Assembly: GCA_021299075.1 (NCBI GenBank)
Contig: JAJTFU010000012.1
Coordinates: 1-27,032 of the forward strand
Reading direction: 5' to 3'
DNA: 27,032 bases
DNA from: Novosphingobium sp.
GTDB lineage: Bacteria; Pseudomonadota; Alphaproteobacteria; Sphingomonadales; Sphingomonadaceae
The notes beneath the pieces were generated by a model, which saw only the letters and a program-made list of their open reading frames with translations, had not been told where the DNA came from and ran no database searches. Positions 16,122-23,729 of this stretch are shown here, one piece after another. Position numbers and translations under genes: made by a program. Positions within the stretch are counted from its first letter, which is position 1, and every line of letters begins with the position of its first letter.

Positions 16122-17510
16122 ATGCGCGCCGAACCGCAAGCCGCCCCCTATCGTGCCGACACGCCGATCGCCCAGCTGGCCCCCTGGCTGGCCGACCCCG
16201 TTCGGGCCGCCGACTTTCCGCAAACCACGCTGCGCTTCCGCAATCACCGCTGGGACGGCGCGGTCGGGCTGGATCACCTGAGCGATACTGACTGGGTCCG
16301 TCATTTTGGCCGGTTCGAGGCGCTGCCCGACAATCTGCCCCAGCCGCTGGCGCTGCGCTATCACGGCCACCAGTTCCGCGTGTACAACCCGGACCTAGGC
16401 GATGGACGGGGCTTCCTCTTCGCGCAAATGCGCGATGGGGCGGGCCGATTGCTGGATCTTGGCACCAAGGGTTCCGGCCAGACGCCGTGGAGCCGCGAAG
16501 GCGACGGACGGCTGACGCTGAAGGGCGCGGTGCGCGAAATCCTCGCGACCGAAATGCTCGAGGCGCTGGGGGTCAATACCAGCAAGACCTTCTCGGTGAT
16601 CGAGACCGGCGAGGACCTCTACCGCTCGGACGAACCCTCCCCCACCCGCTCGGCGGTGATGGTGCGGCTCAGCCACGGGCACATCCGGATCGGCTCGTTT
16701 CAGCGCCTGGCCTATCTGGAAACGCGCGAGGAAATGACCGCGCTGATCGACTATTGCCTGGCCCAGTTCCCCGGCCCAACGCCGCCGGAAGATGCCCCGG
16801 GCCGCGATGAGCCGGCGGTGATCCTGTTGCACCAGGTGGTTGAACGGCTGGCGCAGCTGGCCGCGGAATGGATGGCGGCCGGTTTCGTCCACGGCGTGCT
16901 GAACACTGACAACATGAACGTGTCGGGCGAGAGTTTCGACTATGGCCCGTGGCGCTGGCTGCCGGCCTGGGATCCCAGCTTTACCGCCGCCTATTTCGAT
17001 CACGGCGGGCTCTATGCCTTTGGTCGTCAGCCCGAGGCGCTGCACTGGAACTGCGGACAATTGGCGGTCGCGCTGCGGCTGGTGGCCGAGGCGCCGCCCC
17101 TGATCGCCGCGCTGGAGCGGTTCGGGCCGCTCTACCAGGCGGCGCTGGCCCGGCAGTTCCTGTGGCGGCTGGGGGTGCAATCGCGCGGGTTCGAGGCCGA
17201 CTATGCCCTGATCGCCCAAGCCGAGCAGACCATGCGCGAAGGCGGGCTTTCACCCGATGTCTTCTTCCACCGTTACCGCTTTGGCCGCAATGCCCAGGGC
17301 GATTTCGCAGCAGCTCTGCAGGAGTTTGCGCCGGCCGGCGAGGATCACGCCCTCTGGCAGGAGGATGCCCCGCCCAGCCTGGTGGTCGATCAGGTCGAGG
17401 CATTCTGGGCGGCAATCGATCAGCGCGACGACTGGGCCCCGCTGGGCGACACGGTTGCCGCGATCCGGCGACTGGGCGAGGCATTGGGGCCACCGCCCCG
17501 ACCAGGCTAA
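16122..17510 (+). CDS. selO: Protein adenylyltransferase SelO (YdiU/UPF0061 family)
   Basis: The 462-residue protein matches the SelO pseudokinase family, which transfers AMP from ATP to Ser, Thr or Tyr of other proteins. Characteristic stretches are RYHGHQFRVYNPDLGDGRG, DLGTKGSGQTPWSREGDGRL with the nucleotide-binding Lys, VRLSHGHIRIGSFQ, and the active-site block HGVLNTDNMN (Asp263, Asn264) followed by Asp273 in FDYGP. In E. coli SelO modifies thioredoxin-system and metabolic proteins under oxidative stress. The frame is open to a TTG at 16065, but the ATG at 16122 precedes the conserved N-terminus. It is divergent from the hydrolase. No C-terminal selenocysteine is apparent, as usual for bacterial members. 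Confidence 0.94.
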   Translation: MRAEPQAAPYRADTPIAQLAPWLADPVRAADFPQTTLRFRNHRWDGAVGLDHLSDTDWVRHFGRFEALPDNLPQPLALRYHGHQFRVYNPDLGDGRGFLFAQMRDGAGRLLDLGTKGSGQTPWSREGDGRLTLKGAVREILATEMLEALGVNTSKTFSVIETGEDLYRSDEPSPTRSAVMVRLSHGHIRIGSFQRLAYLETREEMTALIDYCLAQFPGPTPPEDAPGRDEPAVILLHQVVERLAQLAAEWMAAGFVHGVLNTDNMNVSGESFDYGPWRWLPAWDPSFTAAYFDHGGLYAFGRQPEALHWNCGQLAVALRLVAEAPPLIAALERFGPLYQAALARQFLWRLGVQSRGFEADYALIAQAEQTMREGGLSPDVFFHRYRFGRNAQGDFAAALQEFAPAGEDHALWQEDAPPSLVVDQVEAFWAAIDQRDDWAPLGDTVAAIRRLGEALGPPPRPG

Positions 17511-17609
17511 GCGCAATCACCTAACCCGAAAGCGAAAGCTTTTCAGAGCGTCACTCGTCAGCTAAGGCCGCTCGACACCGGCAGGTCGCAGGCTGGTTGG
17601 GGTGGAAGC

Positions 17610-19025
17610 GTGAGCACAGCAGAACTGATCTCCTATGAACCGGCCACGGGTGCCGAACTCTGGCGTGGCAAGCATGGCAATGTCGATGACATAGTCGGAC
17701 GCGCGCGGCGGGCCTGGCCGGCCTGGGCCGCCCAGCCGCTCTCCACCCGGATGGAACTGGTCCGCCGCTTCGCCAACGAAGTGCGCAAGGATTCCGACAA
17801 GCTGGCGACGATGATCGCGCGCGAAACCGGCAAGCCGCTGTGGGAAGCCCGCACCGAACTCGAAAGCGTGATCAACAAGGTCGAAATTTCGATCCGCGCC
17901 TATGCCGAGCGGACCAGCCAGCGCAAGCTGGACAACGCCATGCAGGGCACTGCGGCGCTGCGCCACAAGCCGCACGGCGTGATGGCCGTGCTGGGTCCGT
18001 ACAATTTCCCCGCGCACCTGCCCAACGGGCACATCGTGCCGGCGCTGATCGCGGGCAATGCGATCGTCTTCAAGCCCAGCGAAAAGACCCCGGCGACGGC
18101 CGAACTGCTGGTCCAGTGCTTCCACCGCGCCGGGATTTCGGCTGCTGTCGTGCAATTGCTGATCGGCGGTCCGGCTGAAGGCCAGGCACTGGTAGCGCAT
18201 GACGGGATCGACGGCGTCCTGTTCACCGGCTCGGCCCACACCGGCATCGCGATCAACCGCAAGCTGGCGACCCGTCCCGACAAGATCCTGGCGCTCGAGA
18301 TGGGCGGCAACAATCCGATCGTGGTCTGGGACACGCCCAAGATCACCGATGCCGCGGCAATCGTCGTGCAATCGGCCTTCACTTCGGCCGGGCAGCGCTG
18401 CACGGCCGCGCGGCGGCTGATCATCAAGACTTCGATGTACGAACCGCTGATGGCCGAAGTGAAACGGCTGGCGGACCGGATCATCTTCGGCGCACCCTTC
18501 GATGAGCCGTCTCCCTTCATGGGGCCGGTGATCGACAACCAGGCCGCCGATGGCCTGACCGAAAGCTTCCTTTACCTGCTGAGCCACGGCGGCAGGGCGA
18601 TCAAGCACCTGATCCGCCCGCGCGACGACCTGCCCTTCCTCTCGCCCGCGATCATCGATGTCAGCGGGGTCAAGGACAAGCCGGATGTCGAGCTGTTCGG
18701 CCCGCTGCTCCAGGTCAGCCAGGCGAGTGACCTGGATGAGGCGATTGCCGAGGCCAACAACACGCGCTTCGGCTTGTCCGCCTCGCTAATTGGCGGGACG
18801 CCGCAGGAATACAACCGCTTCTGGGCCAATGTTCGCGCCGGGGTGATCAACTGGAACCGCCCGACCAATGGCGCCAGCTCTGCTGCGCCATTCGGCGGCG
18901 TCGGCCTGTCGGGCAATCATCGGCCCAGCGCCTACTATGCGGCAGACTATTGCGCCTATCCGGTCGCCTCGACCGAGATGGAGCAGCCGCGCGCGATGAT
19001 CGGCGTCGGCCTGCGCGAAGGCTGA
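17610..19025 (+). CDS. astD: Succinylglutamate-semialdehyde dehydrogenase-like aldehyde dehydrogenase
   Basis: The 471-residue protein is an NAD(P)-dependent aldehyde dehydrogenase most like AstD. Key residues are present: GPYNFPAHLPNGH (Asn132), the general-base Glu230 in LALEMGGNNP, the catalytic Cys264 in SAGQRCTAARR, and FGPLLQV near the C-terminus. AstD oxidises N-succinylglutamate semialdehyde to N-succinylglutamate in the AST pathway of arginine breakdown. The partner genes astA, astB and astE are not in the window, so the exact substrate is less certain than the family. Translation probably begins at GTG 17610, preceded by GGTGGA. It follows selO by 99 bases, and its stop TGA abuts the stop of the convergent lipoprotein gene (TGATCA). 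Confidence 0.9.
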   Translation: MSTAELISYEPATGAELWRGKHGNVDDIVGRARRAWPAWAAQPLSTRMELVRRFANEVRKDSDKLATMIARETGKPLWEARTELESVINKVEISIRAYAERTSQRKLDNAMQGTAALRHKPHGVMAVLGPYNFPAHLPNGHIVPALIAGNAIVFKPSEKTPATAELLVQCFHRAGISAAVVQLLIGGPAEGQALVAHDGIDGVLFTGSAHTGIAINRKLATRPDKILALEMGGNNPIVVWDTPKITDAAAIVVQSAFTSAGQRCTAARRLIIKTSMYEPLMAEVKRLADRIIFGAPFDEPSPFMGPVIDNQAADGLTESFLYLLSHGGRAIKHLIRPRDDLPFLSPAIIDVSGVKDKPDVELFGPLLQVSQASDLDEAIAEANNTRFGLSASLIGGTPQEYNRFWANVRAGVINWNRPTNGASSAAPFGGVGLSGNHRPSAYYAADYCAYPVASTEMEQPRAMIGVGLREG

Positions 19026-19742
19026 TCAGCCGTTGGTGACCAGATCGACTTCGGTCATCCCGTCGGCCATCCGGCGGGCATGAACCGCAAAGGCCAGGCC
19101 GCCCTTCCTGCCGCTGACCACCAGGTCGTCACCGGCGTTTGACAGGCGCGGCACCAGCCCGGTGCGGGCTGCGCTGGCATGGTAGAAATCGATCACATCG
19201 TTGACTGCCACCGGGGTGCGGAAGTTGACCACGCGCAGCTTGCAGCCCGCCGCATCGCTGCCGCCGGCTTCCTGGGCATGGGCGCGAGGATAGACCGGCA
19301 GGGCGGCTGGCAGCTTTGCAGCCCAGGTGAATGAGTAGTTGAGTGCCGACACACATTTCGCGGCGAAGGGCAGAGCGGCTGCGGCACCGGCCGCCGTCGC
19401 TGCGGCCGCCAGGGCTGATCGCTCGCTTCCGCCTGCGGGCAGTGGGGCTGAAGGCACTTGCCCGCCGAGCAGCCGGGCAGCTTCAGCGCGGGCGCGGGCG
19501 GCTTCCTTGTCGTCCGGGCCGAACAGCGGCACGCCGCCTTCAGCCGGACCGCCGCCCGCCAGCATGGTGGCGTTACGGCTGGCGCCAACCAGATCGGGAT
19601 CGCTCAGCAATGGTTCGGATAGGGCGCCCATGATGGCCGGGTCGCGCAAGGGCGTCGTTTCCGGCGCTGCGGCATCGCCGCAGGCGGTCAGCAGGCATAG
19701 TCCAAGCAGTTGGGCGGCCAGCAGGGGCGGGAAACGGTCCAT
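19026..19742 (-). CDS. Hypothetical lipoprotein
   Basis: I do not recognise this 238-residue protein. It has a short signal peptide ending in LLTAC (lipobox Cys21), so it is probably lipid-anchored in the cell envelope. A low-complexity Ala/Pro/Gly-rich region runs to about residue 125, and a compact C-terminal domain follows (KCVSALNYSFTWAAKLP, CKLRVVNFRTPVAVNDVIDFYHASA, DLVVSGRKGGLAFAVHARR). That part looks like a small alpha/beta domain, with cysteines around residues 129 and 166 that could pair. It lies 39 bases downstream of the glycine-zipper gene on the same strand, so they may be co-transcribed. A strong hairpin ends three bases before its ATG. Its stop abuts that of astD. Confidence 0.82.
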   Translation of the reverse strand: MDRFPPLLAAQLLGLCLLTACGDAAAPETTPLRDPAIMGALSEPLLSDPDLVGASRNATMLAGGGPAEGGVPLFGPDDKEAARARAEAARLLGGQVPSAPLPAGGSERSALAAAATAAGAAAALPFAAKCVSALNYSFTWAAKLPAALPVYPRAHAQEAGGSDAAGCKLRVVNFRTPVAVNDVIDFYHASAARTGLVPRLSNAGDDLVVSGRKGGLAFAVHARRMADGMTEVDLVTNG

Positions 19743-19745
19743 CGC

Positions 19746-19763
19746 GCGGGTAGCGTTACCCGC
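19746..19763 (-). promoter_or_regulatory. Hairpin immediately upstream of the lipoprotein start codon
   Basis: On the minus strand a 7-base stem GCGGGTA/TACCCGC with a 4-base loop ends three bases before the ATG of the lipoprotein gene. It occupies the place where a ribosome site would be. No run of T follows, so it does not look like a terminator. It could limit initiation or couple it to upstream translation; that is inference. Confidence 0.55.
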
Positions 19764-19781
19764 CCGATGGTTAAGGTCACT

Positions 19782-20294
19782 TTAGCGGCACTGGTAGCCG
19801 TTGTTGCTGCTGTTCTTGTCGATCGCCCGGCCCAGCAGGGCACCGCCCGCCGCGCCCAGGATCGCGCCAACCGTGCGGTCACCGCGGCGTCCGGCCACTT
19901 CGCGGCCAATCAGCGCCCCGGCCACACCGCCGACGATCAAACCCGTCGTCCCGTCGCTGCGGCGGCAGTAATAGCGGCCATCATCCCCGCGCCAGGTCCG
20001 GGTGTTGCGATAGACCGGCTCACCATAGTAGCCACCGTTGCGGTAATCATTGCGATAGCTGGTGCGATATTCGCCCCGATAGTCATCCCGGTAATCGCCG
20101 CGGTATTCGCCGCGATAGTTGTCGCGATAGCGATCGCCGCGACGATCTTCCCAGCGATCACGCTTGCGTTCGCCGTGGTGCCAGCCATTGTCATGGCGGC
20201 CGTAATAGTCATCGTCGGCCAGGGCCGGGCTGGCGGTCAGCACCATAACCGGGGCCAGCAGGGCCAGGGCAGCGCTCTTGAAGGTCTTCGGCAT
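19782..20294 (-). CDS. Exported glycine-zipper protein with YRxx tandem repeat
   Basis: The 170-residue protein has a clear signal peptide (MPKTFKSAALALLAPVMVLTASPALA, then DDDYY). A very polar segment holds eight consecutive YRxx tetrapeptides (residues 56-87), and the C-terminal glycine-zipper hydrophobic hairpin TTGLIVGGVAGALIG with GAILGAAGGALLG resembles the Rick_17kDa/glycine-zipper 2TM family. Family members are outer-membrane or periplasmic envelope proteins, often of unknown role. Two cysteines remain (110 and 169). The ATG at 20294 has an ideal AAGGAG upstream; the frame is open a further 102 bases but without the signal sequence. It is divergent from rarD, with a hairpin in the leader region. 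Confidence 0.87.
   Translation of the reverse strand: MPKTFKSAALALLAPVMVLTASPALADDDYYGRHDNGWHHGERKRDRWEDRRGDRYRDNYRGEYRGDYRDDYRGEYRTSYRNDYRNGGYYGEPVYRNTRTWRGDDGRYYCRRSDGTTGLIVGGVAGALIGREVAGRRGDRTVGAILGAAGGALLGRAIDKNSSNNGYQCR
20034..20129 (-). repeat. Eight tandem 12-base units encoding YRxx
   Basis: Within the glycine-zipper gene eight 12-base units encode Tyr-Arg followed by two variable polar residues (RDN, RGE, RGD, RDD, RGE, RTS, RND and RNG after each Tyr). The period keeps the reading frame, so unit gain or loss by slippage would change the number of repeats without a frameshift. Confidence 0.85.
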
Positions 20295-20317
20295 GGTCAG
20301 TCTCCTTGATCCGTTGC

Positions 20318-20345
20318 GTTCAGCTTTAACCCCTTCAAGCTGAAC
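20318..20345. promoter_or_regulatory. Inverted repeat in the glycine-zipper/rarD intergenic region
   Basis: GTTCAGCTT and AAGCTGAAC form a perfect 9-base inverted repeat with a 10-base loop (20327-20336). It lies 24 bases upstream of the glycine-zipper ATG, before its AAGGAG. On that strand the loop is purine-rich. It could be an operator or a leader hairpin; the sequence does not decide. Confidence 0.6.
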
Positions 20346-20392
20346 GACCGGCAACCGAGCTGTCAGGAATGGAATTACTTTCACGGGGGCCT

Positions 20393-20418
20393 GCAAGCTT
20401 GCCGGAGTGCGACTCCGG
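20393..20418. other. Two adjacent palindromes upstream of rarD
   Basis: The palindrome GCAAGCTTGC (20393-20402) is directly joined to a stem-loop CCGGAGT-GCG-ACTCCGG (20402-20418; 7-base stem, 3-base loop). They end 16 bases before the rarD ATG. No T-run follows on either strand, and no known riboswitch was recognised. They may belong to the rarD leader. Confidence 0.5.
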
Positions 20419-20434
20419 GTCTACCCACTCGGCG

Positions 20435-21328
20435 ATGCATTCGCCCGTGCCCCCGAACCGCTCCGGCGGCCTGCCACTTGCGCTGGGGGCGCACCTGATC
20501 TGGGGCCTGCTGCCGCTCTACCTGTGGCTGGTTTCGCATATCCCGGCCTTCGAATTCGTTGGCTGGCGCGTGATTTCCTCGCTGCCGCTGTGCCTGGCGA
20601 TCCTCGCCTGGCGGGGGCAACTGGGCGAAGTAAAGGCCGCTTTGGCCGCGCCGAAGACCCGCTGGATGCTGCTAGCCTCCTCCGTACTGATCGGCATCAA
20701 TTGGCTGGTCTATGTCGCCGCGATCCAGGCGGGTGAAGTCTATGCTGCCAGCATCGGCTATTACGTCACGCCCTTGCTGAGCGTTGCCGCCGGAACCCTG
20801 TTCCTGAACGAAAAGCTGACCCGGCGGCAATGGCTGGCCGTCGCCATCTCGACCATTGGCGTCCTGCTGATGGCCTGGGAAGCGCTGGCCTCGCTCGGGA
20901 TCAGTCTCGTCCTGGCGCTGTCCTGGACGGCTTATGGCTTTGTCCGCAAGCTGGCGCCAGTGGGGGCGCTGACCGGGCTGACGGTTGAGGTGATCGTGCT
21001 GTTCCTGCCCGCGCTGGCCATTGCGGGCTGGTACGCCCAGGGGCCAGCGGGCAGCGCAATCTTGTGGGGCTGGAAGGATGCCGGACTGATCGTCGTCTCT
21101 GGCGTCGTCACCGCCGCGCCGCTGGTGCTATTCGCCATGGCCGCACAGCGGCTGACCTATTCGGCCATGGGGATGATCCAGTTCCTGTCCCCGTCGATGG
21201 TTTTCCTGGTCGGACTGTTCTTCTTCGGCAAACCGCTCGGCACGGCGCAGCTTGCCAGCTTTGCGCTGATCTGGACCGCGATTGCGCTGTTTATCGTCGA
21301 CCTGCTCGCGCGGAGCCGGAAAGCCTAG
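20435..21328 (+). CDS. rarD: EamA-family transporter RarD
   Basis: The 297-residue protein has about ten membrane helices in two EamA (DMT-superfamily) halves. Opening motifs fit RarD: LALGAHLIWGLLPLYLWLV, ISSLPLCLAIL, SVLIGINWLVYVAAIQAGEVYAASIGYYVTPLLSV, and in the second half MGMIQFLSPSMVFLVGLFFFGKPL. RarD proteins are predicted permeases of the drug/metabolite superfamily whose substrate is mostly unknown. The frame is open 66 bases upstream through the structured leader; ATG 20435 is chosen because the conserved helix begins soon after. Its stop TAG overlaps the stop of the convergent pyrC (CTAG). Confidence 0.9.
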   Translation: MHSPVPPNRSGGLPLALGAHLIWGLLPLYLWLVSHIPAFEFVGWRVISSLPLCLAILAWRGQLGEVKAALAAPKTRWMLLASSVLIGINWLVYVAAIQAGEVYAASIGYYVTPLLSVAAGTLFLNEKLTRRQWLAVAISTIGVLLMAWEALASLGISLVLALSWTAYGFVRKLAPVGALTGLTVEVIVLFLPALAIAGWYAQGPAGSAILWGWKDAGLIVVSGVVTAAPLVLFAMAAQRLTYSAMGMIQFLSPSMVFLVGLFFFGKPLGTAQLASFALIWTAIALFIVDLLARSRKA

Positions 21329-22365
21329 CCCAGGTAGCGCCAGGCCAGCGTCTCGCCGGCATGGAACGGCACGATCGGGGTGCCATTCGCATCGATCAGC
21401 TCGGGCACCGGGGTGCCGCTACGCTCCAGCGTGACCGTGCCTTCGTTGAGCGGCAGGCCGTAGAAGCGCGGCCCGTGTTCGCTGGCAAAGCCCTCGAACT
21501 TGTCAATCGCGCCTTCCTCCTCGAACACCGCCAGATAGCTTTCCAGCGCATAGGGCGCGTTAAAAATGCCGGCACAGCCGCAGGATGATTCCTTGGCGCC
21601 CACTGCGTGCGGAGCACTGTCCGTTCCCAGGAAAAACTTGGCGCTGCCCGAAGTCGCCGCCTTGCGCAGGGCGAGTCGGTGCACTTCGCGCTTGGCGACC
21701 GGCAGGCAGTACATGTGCGGGCGGATTCCGCCGGTGAACATGGCATTGCGGTTGATGTGCAGGTGCTGCGGCGTAATCGTCGCGGCGACATTCGGCCCGG
21801 CACTCTCGACGAAGGCAACGGCATCTGCCGTAGTGATATGTTCGAACACCACCTTCAGCCCGGGCAGGTCGCGAACCAGGCCCGACAGGGTCCGTTCGAT
21901 GAACACGGCCTCGCGGTCGAAGATGTCGACATGGGCATCAGTCACTTCGCCGTGGATCAGCAGCGGCATCCCGATCGCCTCCATCCGCTCCAGCACGGGA
22001 CGGATATTGGCAACATCGGTCACCCCGTGGGCCGATCCGGTGGTGGCGTGCGCGGGATAGAGCTTGGCGGCAGTGAACACGCCTTCGCCAAAACCGCGCT
22101 CGACCTCACCGGCTTCGATCGTGTCGGTCAGATAGGCCGTCATCAGCGGGGTGAAGCTCGGTCCAGCGGCAGCGACGATCCGATCGCGATAGGCCGCCGC
22201 TGCTTCCACCGTGGTGACCGGCGGGGAAAGATTGGGCATCACGATCGCGCGGGCAAACTGGTGCGCGGTGTGCTTTGCCACCCCTTCCAGCACGGCCCCG
22301 TCCCGCAAGTGAACGTGCCAATCGTCGGGGCGGCGGATGGTGAGGCGATTCGGAGCGTCGGTCAT
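21325..22365 (-). CDS. pyrC: Dihydroorotase, type II
   Basis: The 346-residue protein matches PyrC of the E. coli class. Metal ligands are visible: DWHVHLRDG (His17, His19), the carboxylated Lys101 in AAKLYPAHATT, His138 in LLIHGEV, His176 in VFEHITT, and Asp249 in FLGTDSAPH. It closes carbamoyl-aspartate to dihydroorotate in pyrimidine synthesis, using two zinc ions. AAGGG lies close before the ATG. It is divergent from ygfZ with 38 bases between, and shares its stop site with the convergent rarD. Confidence 0.96.
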   Translation of the reverse strand: MTDAPNRLTIRRPDDWHVHLRDGAVLEGVAKHTAHQFARAIVMPNLSPPVTTVEAAAAYRDRIVAAAGPSFTPLMTAYLTDTIEAGEVERGFGEGVFTAAKLYPAHATTGSAHGVTDVANIRPVLERMEAIGMPLLIHGEVTDAHVDIFDREAVFIERTLSGLVRDLPGLKVVFEHITTADAVAFVESAGPNVAATITPQHLHINRNAMFTGGIRPHMYCLPVAKREVHRLALRKAATSGSAKFFLGTDSAPHAVGAKESSCGCAGIFNAPYALESYLAVFEEEGAIDKFEGFASEHGPRFYGLPLNEGTVTLERSGTPVPELIDANGTPIVPFHAGETLAWRYLG

Positions 22366-22403
22366 CCCTTTCCCTTAGGCAAGCGCCGCCCTATCTGTCA
22401 CGC

Positions 22404-23117
22404 ATGACTGCAACACTCCTCACCGACCGCGGCGTGATCCGCCTCAGCGCCACCGAACCCGGCGAGGATCTCCGCGGGTTCCTGAATGGCCTGGTGACCA
22501 ATGACGTCTTGGGCGCCCTGCCAGTCTGGGCCGCGCTGCTGACCCCGCAGGGCAAGGTCCTGTTTGACTTTGTGGTCTGGGCCGATGGTGATGATCTGCT
22601 GATCGACTGCGAAGCGGGCCAGGCCGAAGCGCTGGGCAAGCGGCTGTCGATCTATCGCCTGCGCCGCAAGATCGGCATTGCCGTCGATGCTGCGCTGGGC
22701 GTGCACTGGCAGCCGGGAGGAGGCGCCTCGCCCGATCCGCGCCTGGCACCACTCGGCCAGCGCTGGCTCGGCACGCGCGATGGTGAGGATGTCTCGGCCC
22801 AATGGCGCGCGCACCGGCTGTCGCTGGGAGTGACCGAAGGCCGCGCCGAATTGGCCGATCTGCTCTGGCTCGAATGCAACGCCGCCGAACTGAACGGCGT
22901 GTCCTTCACCAAGGGCTGCTACGTCGGGCAGGAAAATACCGCGCGGATGAACTGGCGGCAGAAGGTCAACCGCCGGCTGGTGGTCGTGCCACTGGCAGAG
23001 AGCGACCCGGCGCGGCAGCGCGCGGCCCATCCGGAGCTGGGGCTGGCAGTAGACCACCGCCGGGTTGAGGATATCCCGGCCGAGCGCCTGCCCGGCTGGC
23101 TTCAACCGGCAGACTGA
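22404..23117 (+). CDS. ygfZ: YgfZ/GcvT-like folate-binding protein, iron-sulfur cluster assembly
   Basis: The 237-residue protein carries the YgfZ signature KGCYVGQE (residues 170-177, with the conserved Cys172) and an N-terminal GcvT-like folate-binding fold (RGFLNGLVTNDV, LLTPQGKVLFDF). YgfZ and mitochondrial IBA57 help assemble or repair [4Fe-4S] clusters, with tetrahydrofolate as partner. The C-terminus is short after QENTARMNWRQKVNRRL. The last 16 bases overlap the 3' end of the convergent TetR gene. No Shine-Dalgarno sequence is obvious before the ATG. Confidence 0.93.
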   Translation: MTATLLTDRGVIRLSATEPGEDLRGFLNGLVTNDVLGALPVWAALLTPQGKVLFDFVVWADGDDLLIDCEAGQAEALGKRLSIYRLRRKIGIAVDAALGVHWQPGGGASPDPRLAPLGQRWLGTRDGEDVSAQWRAHRLSLGVTEGRAELADLLWLECNAAELNGVSFTKGCYVGQENTARMNWRQKVNRRLVVVPLAESDPARQRAAHPELGLAVDHRRVEDIPAERLPGWLQPAD

Positions 23118-23701
23118 CTGGGCACCGTGATCCCGGCGGCAATCGCCCCGTCGATCAACACCTTCTCGGCAATATCGCGCGCGGCGGTGCGCTTCAGGCC
23201 CAGCGAATCGGCCAGCGGCCCGCCCATCAAGGCATCGCCCAGCGCCATCAAGCACAGCGCATGGGTGACGTCGTGCATCTTGCCGCCCTCGTGCTCGCCC
23301 AGATCGTCGACCAGCTCGTGAATGACTGCCAGCAAGGGATCGAGCGCATCCTCGTTGCCGTTCATCAGCATCCAGGTGGCCAGCGCGCCGCCACCTTCCT
23401 TGTCGAAAGCGTCGAAGGTCAGGTCGACCACCTCGCGCGGGCTGCCCTCGCCCTTGCGGCTGGCCAGCACGGCCTCTTCGATCGTCGCGCAGATCGTGAT
23501 CGCCAGGTGTTCGGCCAGCGCTTTCTGCAGCCCGGCAGCCGAACCGAAGTGGTGCAGCAGATTGGCATGGGTCCGGCCGATTCGCGCTGCGACGGCCTTG
23601 AGCGTCACGGCCTGCGGACCAAGCTCGATCAGCAGGGCGCGCGCGGCTTCCAGCGCCACGGTGCGGCTTTCTTCCTGGCTCAGGCGTTTCCTTATTGACA
23701 T
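23102..23701 (-). CDS. TetR-family transcriptional regulator
   Basis: The 199-residue protein has an N-terminal TetR helix-turn-helix (AVTLKAVAARIGRTHANLLHHFG, about residues 31-53) and a helical ligand-binding C-terminal domain without recognised specificity. It is divergent from the PF10118-type gene with only 28 bases between the start codons, and a palindrome overlapping its own start codon looks like its operator. It probably represses both genes; the ligand is unknown. Its 3' end overlaps ygfZ by 16 bases on the opposite strand. Confidence 0.92.
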   Translation of the reverse strand: MSIRKRLSQEESRTVALEAARALLIELGPQAVTLKAVAARIGRTHANLLHHFGSAAGLQKALAEHLAITICATIEEAVLASRKGEGSPREVVDLTFDAFDKEGGGALATWMLMNGNEDALDPLLAVIHELVDDLGEHEGGKMHDVTHALCLMALGDALMGGPLADSLGLKRTAARDIAEKVLIDGAIAAGITVPSQSAG

Positions 23702-23723
23702 TAGTGTCAGTTAATCCTAATTG
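23695..23723 (+). promoter_or_regulatory. Candidate TetR operator with overlapping divergent promoter
   Basis: TGACATTAGTGTCA (23696-23709) is a perfect inverted repeat TGACA-N4-TGTCA that includes the tetR start codon. It overlaps a consensus -35, TTGACA (23695-23700). A TAATTG -10-like hexamer follows at 23718-23723 after 17 bases. Transcription from this promoter would begin at or next to the ATG (23730) of the PF10118-type gene. The sequences are seen directly; promoter and operator function are inferred. Confidence 0.65.
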
Positions 23724-23729
23724 GGCAGC

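Noticed and set aside
20034..20129. Possible CRISPR-like repeat array
   Set aside because: The 12-base period is coding (YRxx), with no spacers and no cas genes.
20393..20434. Possible tRNA or tRNA fragment
   Set aside because: The stem-loop looks like an arm at first sight, but no acceptor, anticodon and T arms can be combined into a cloverleaf.
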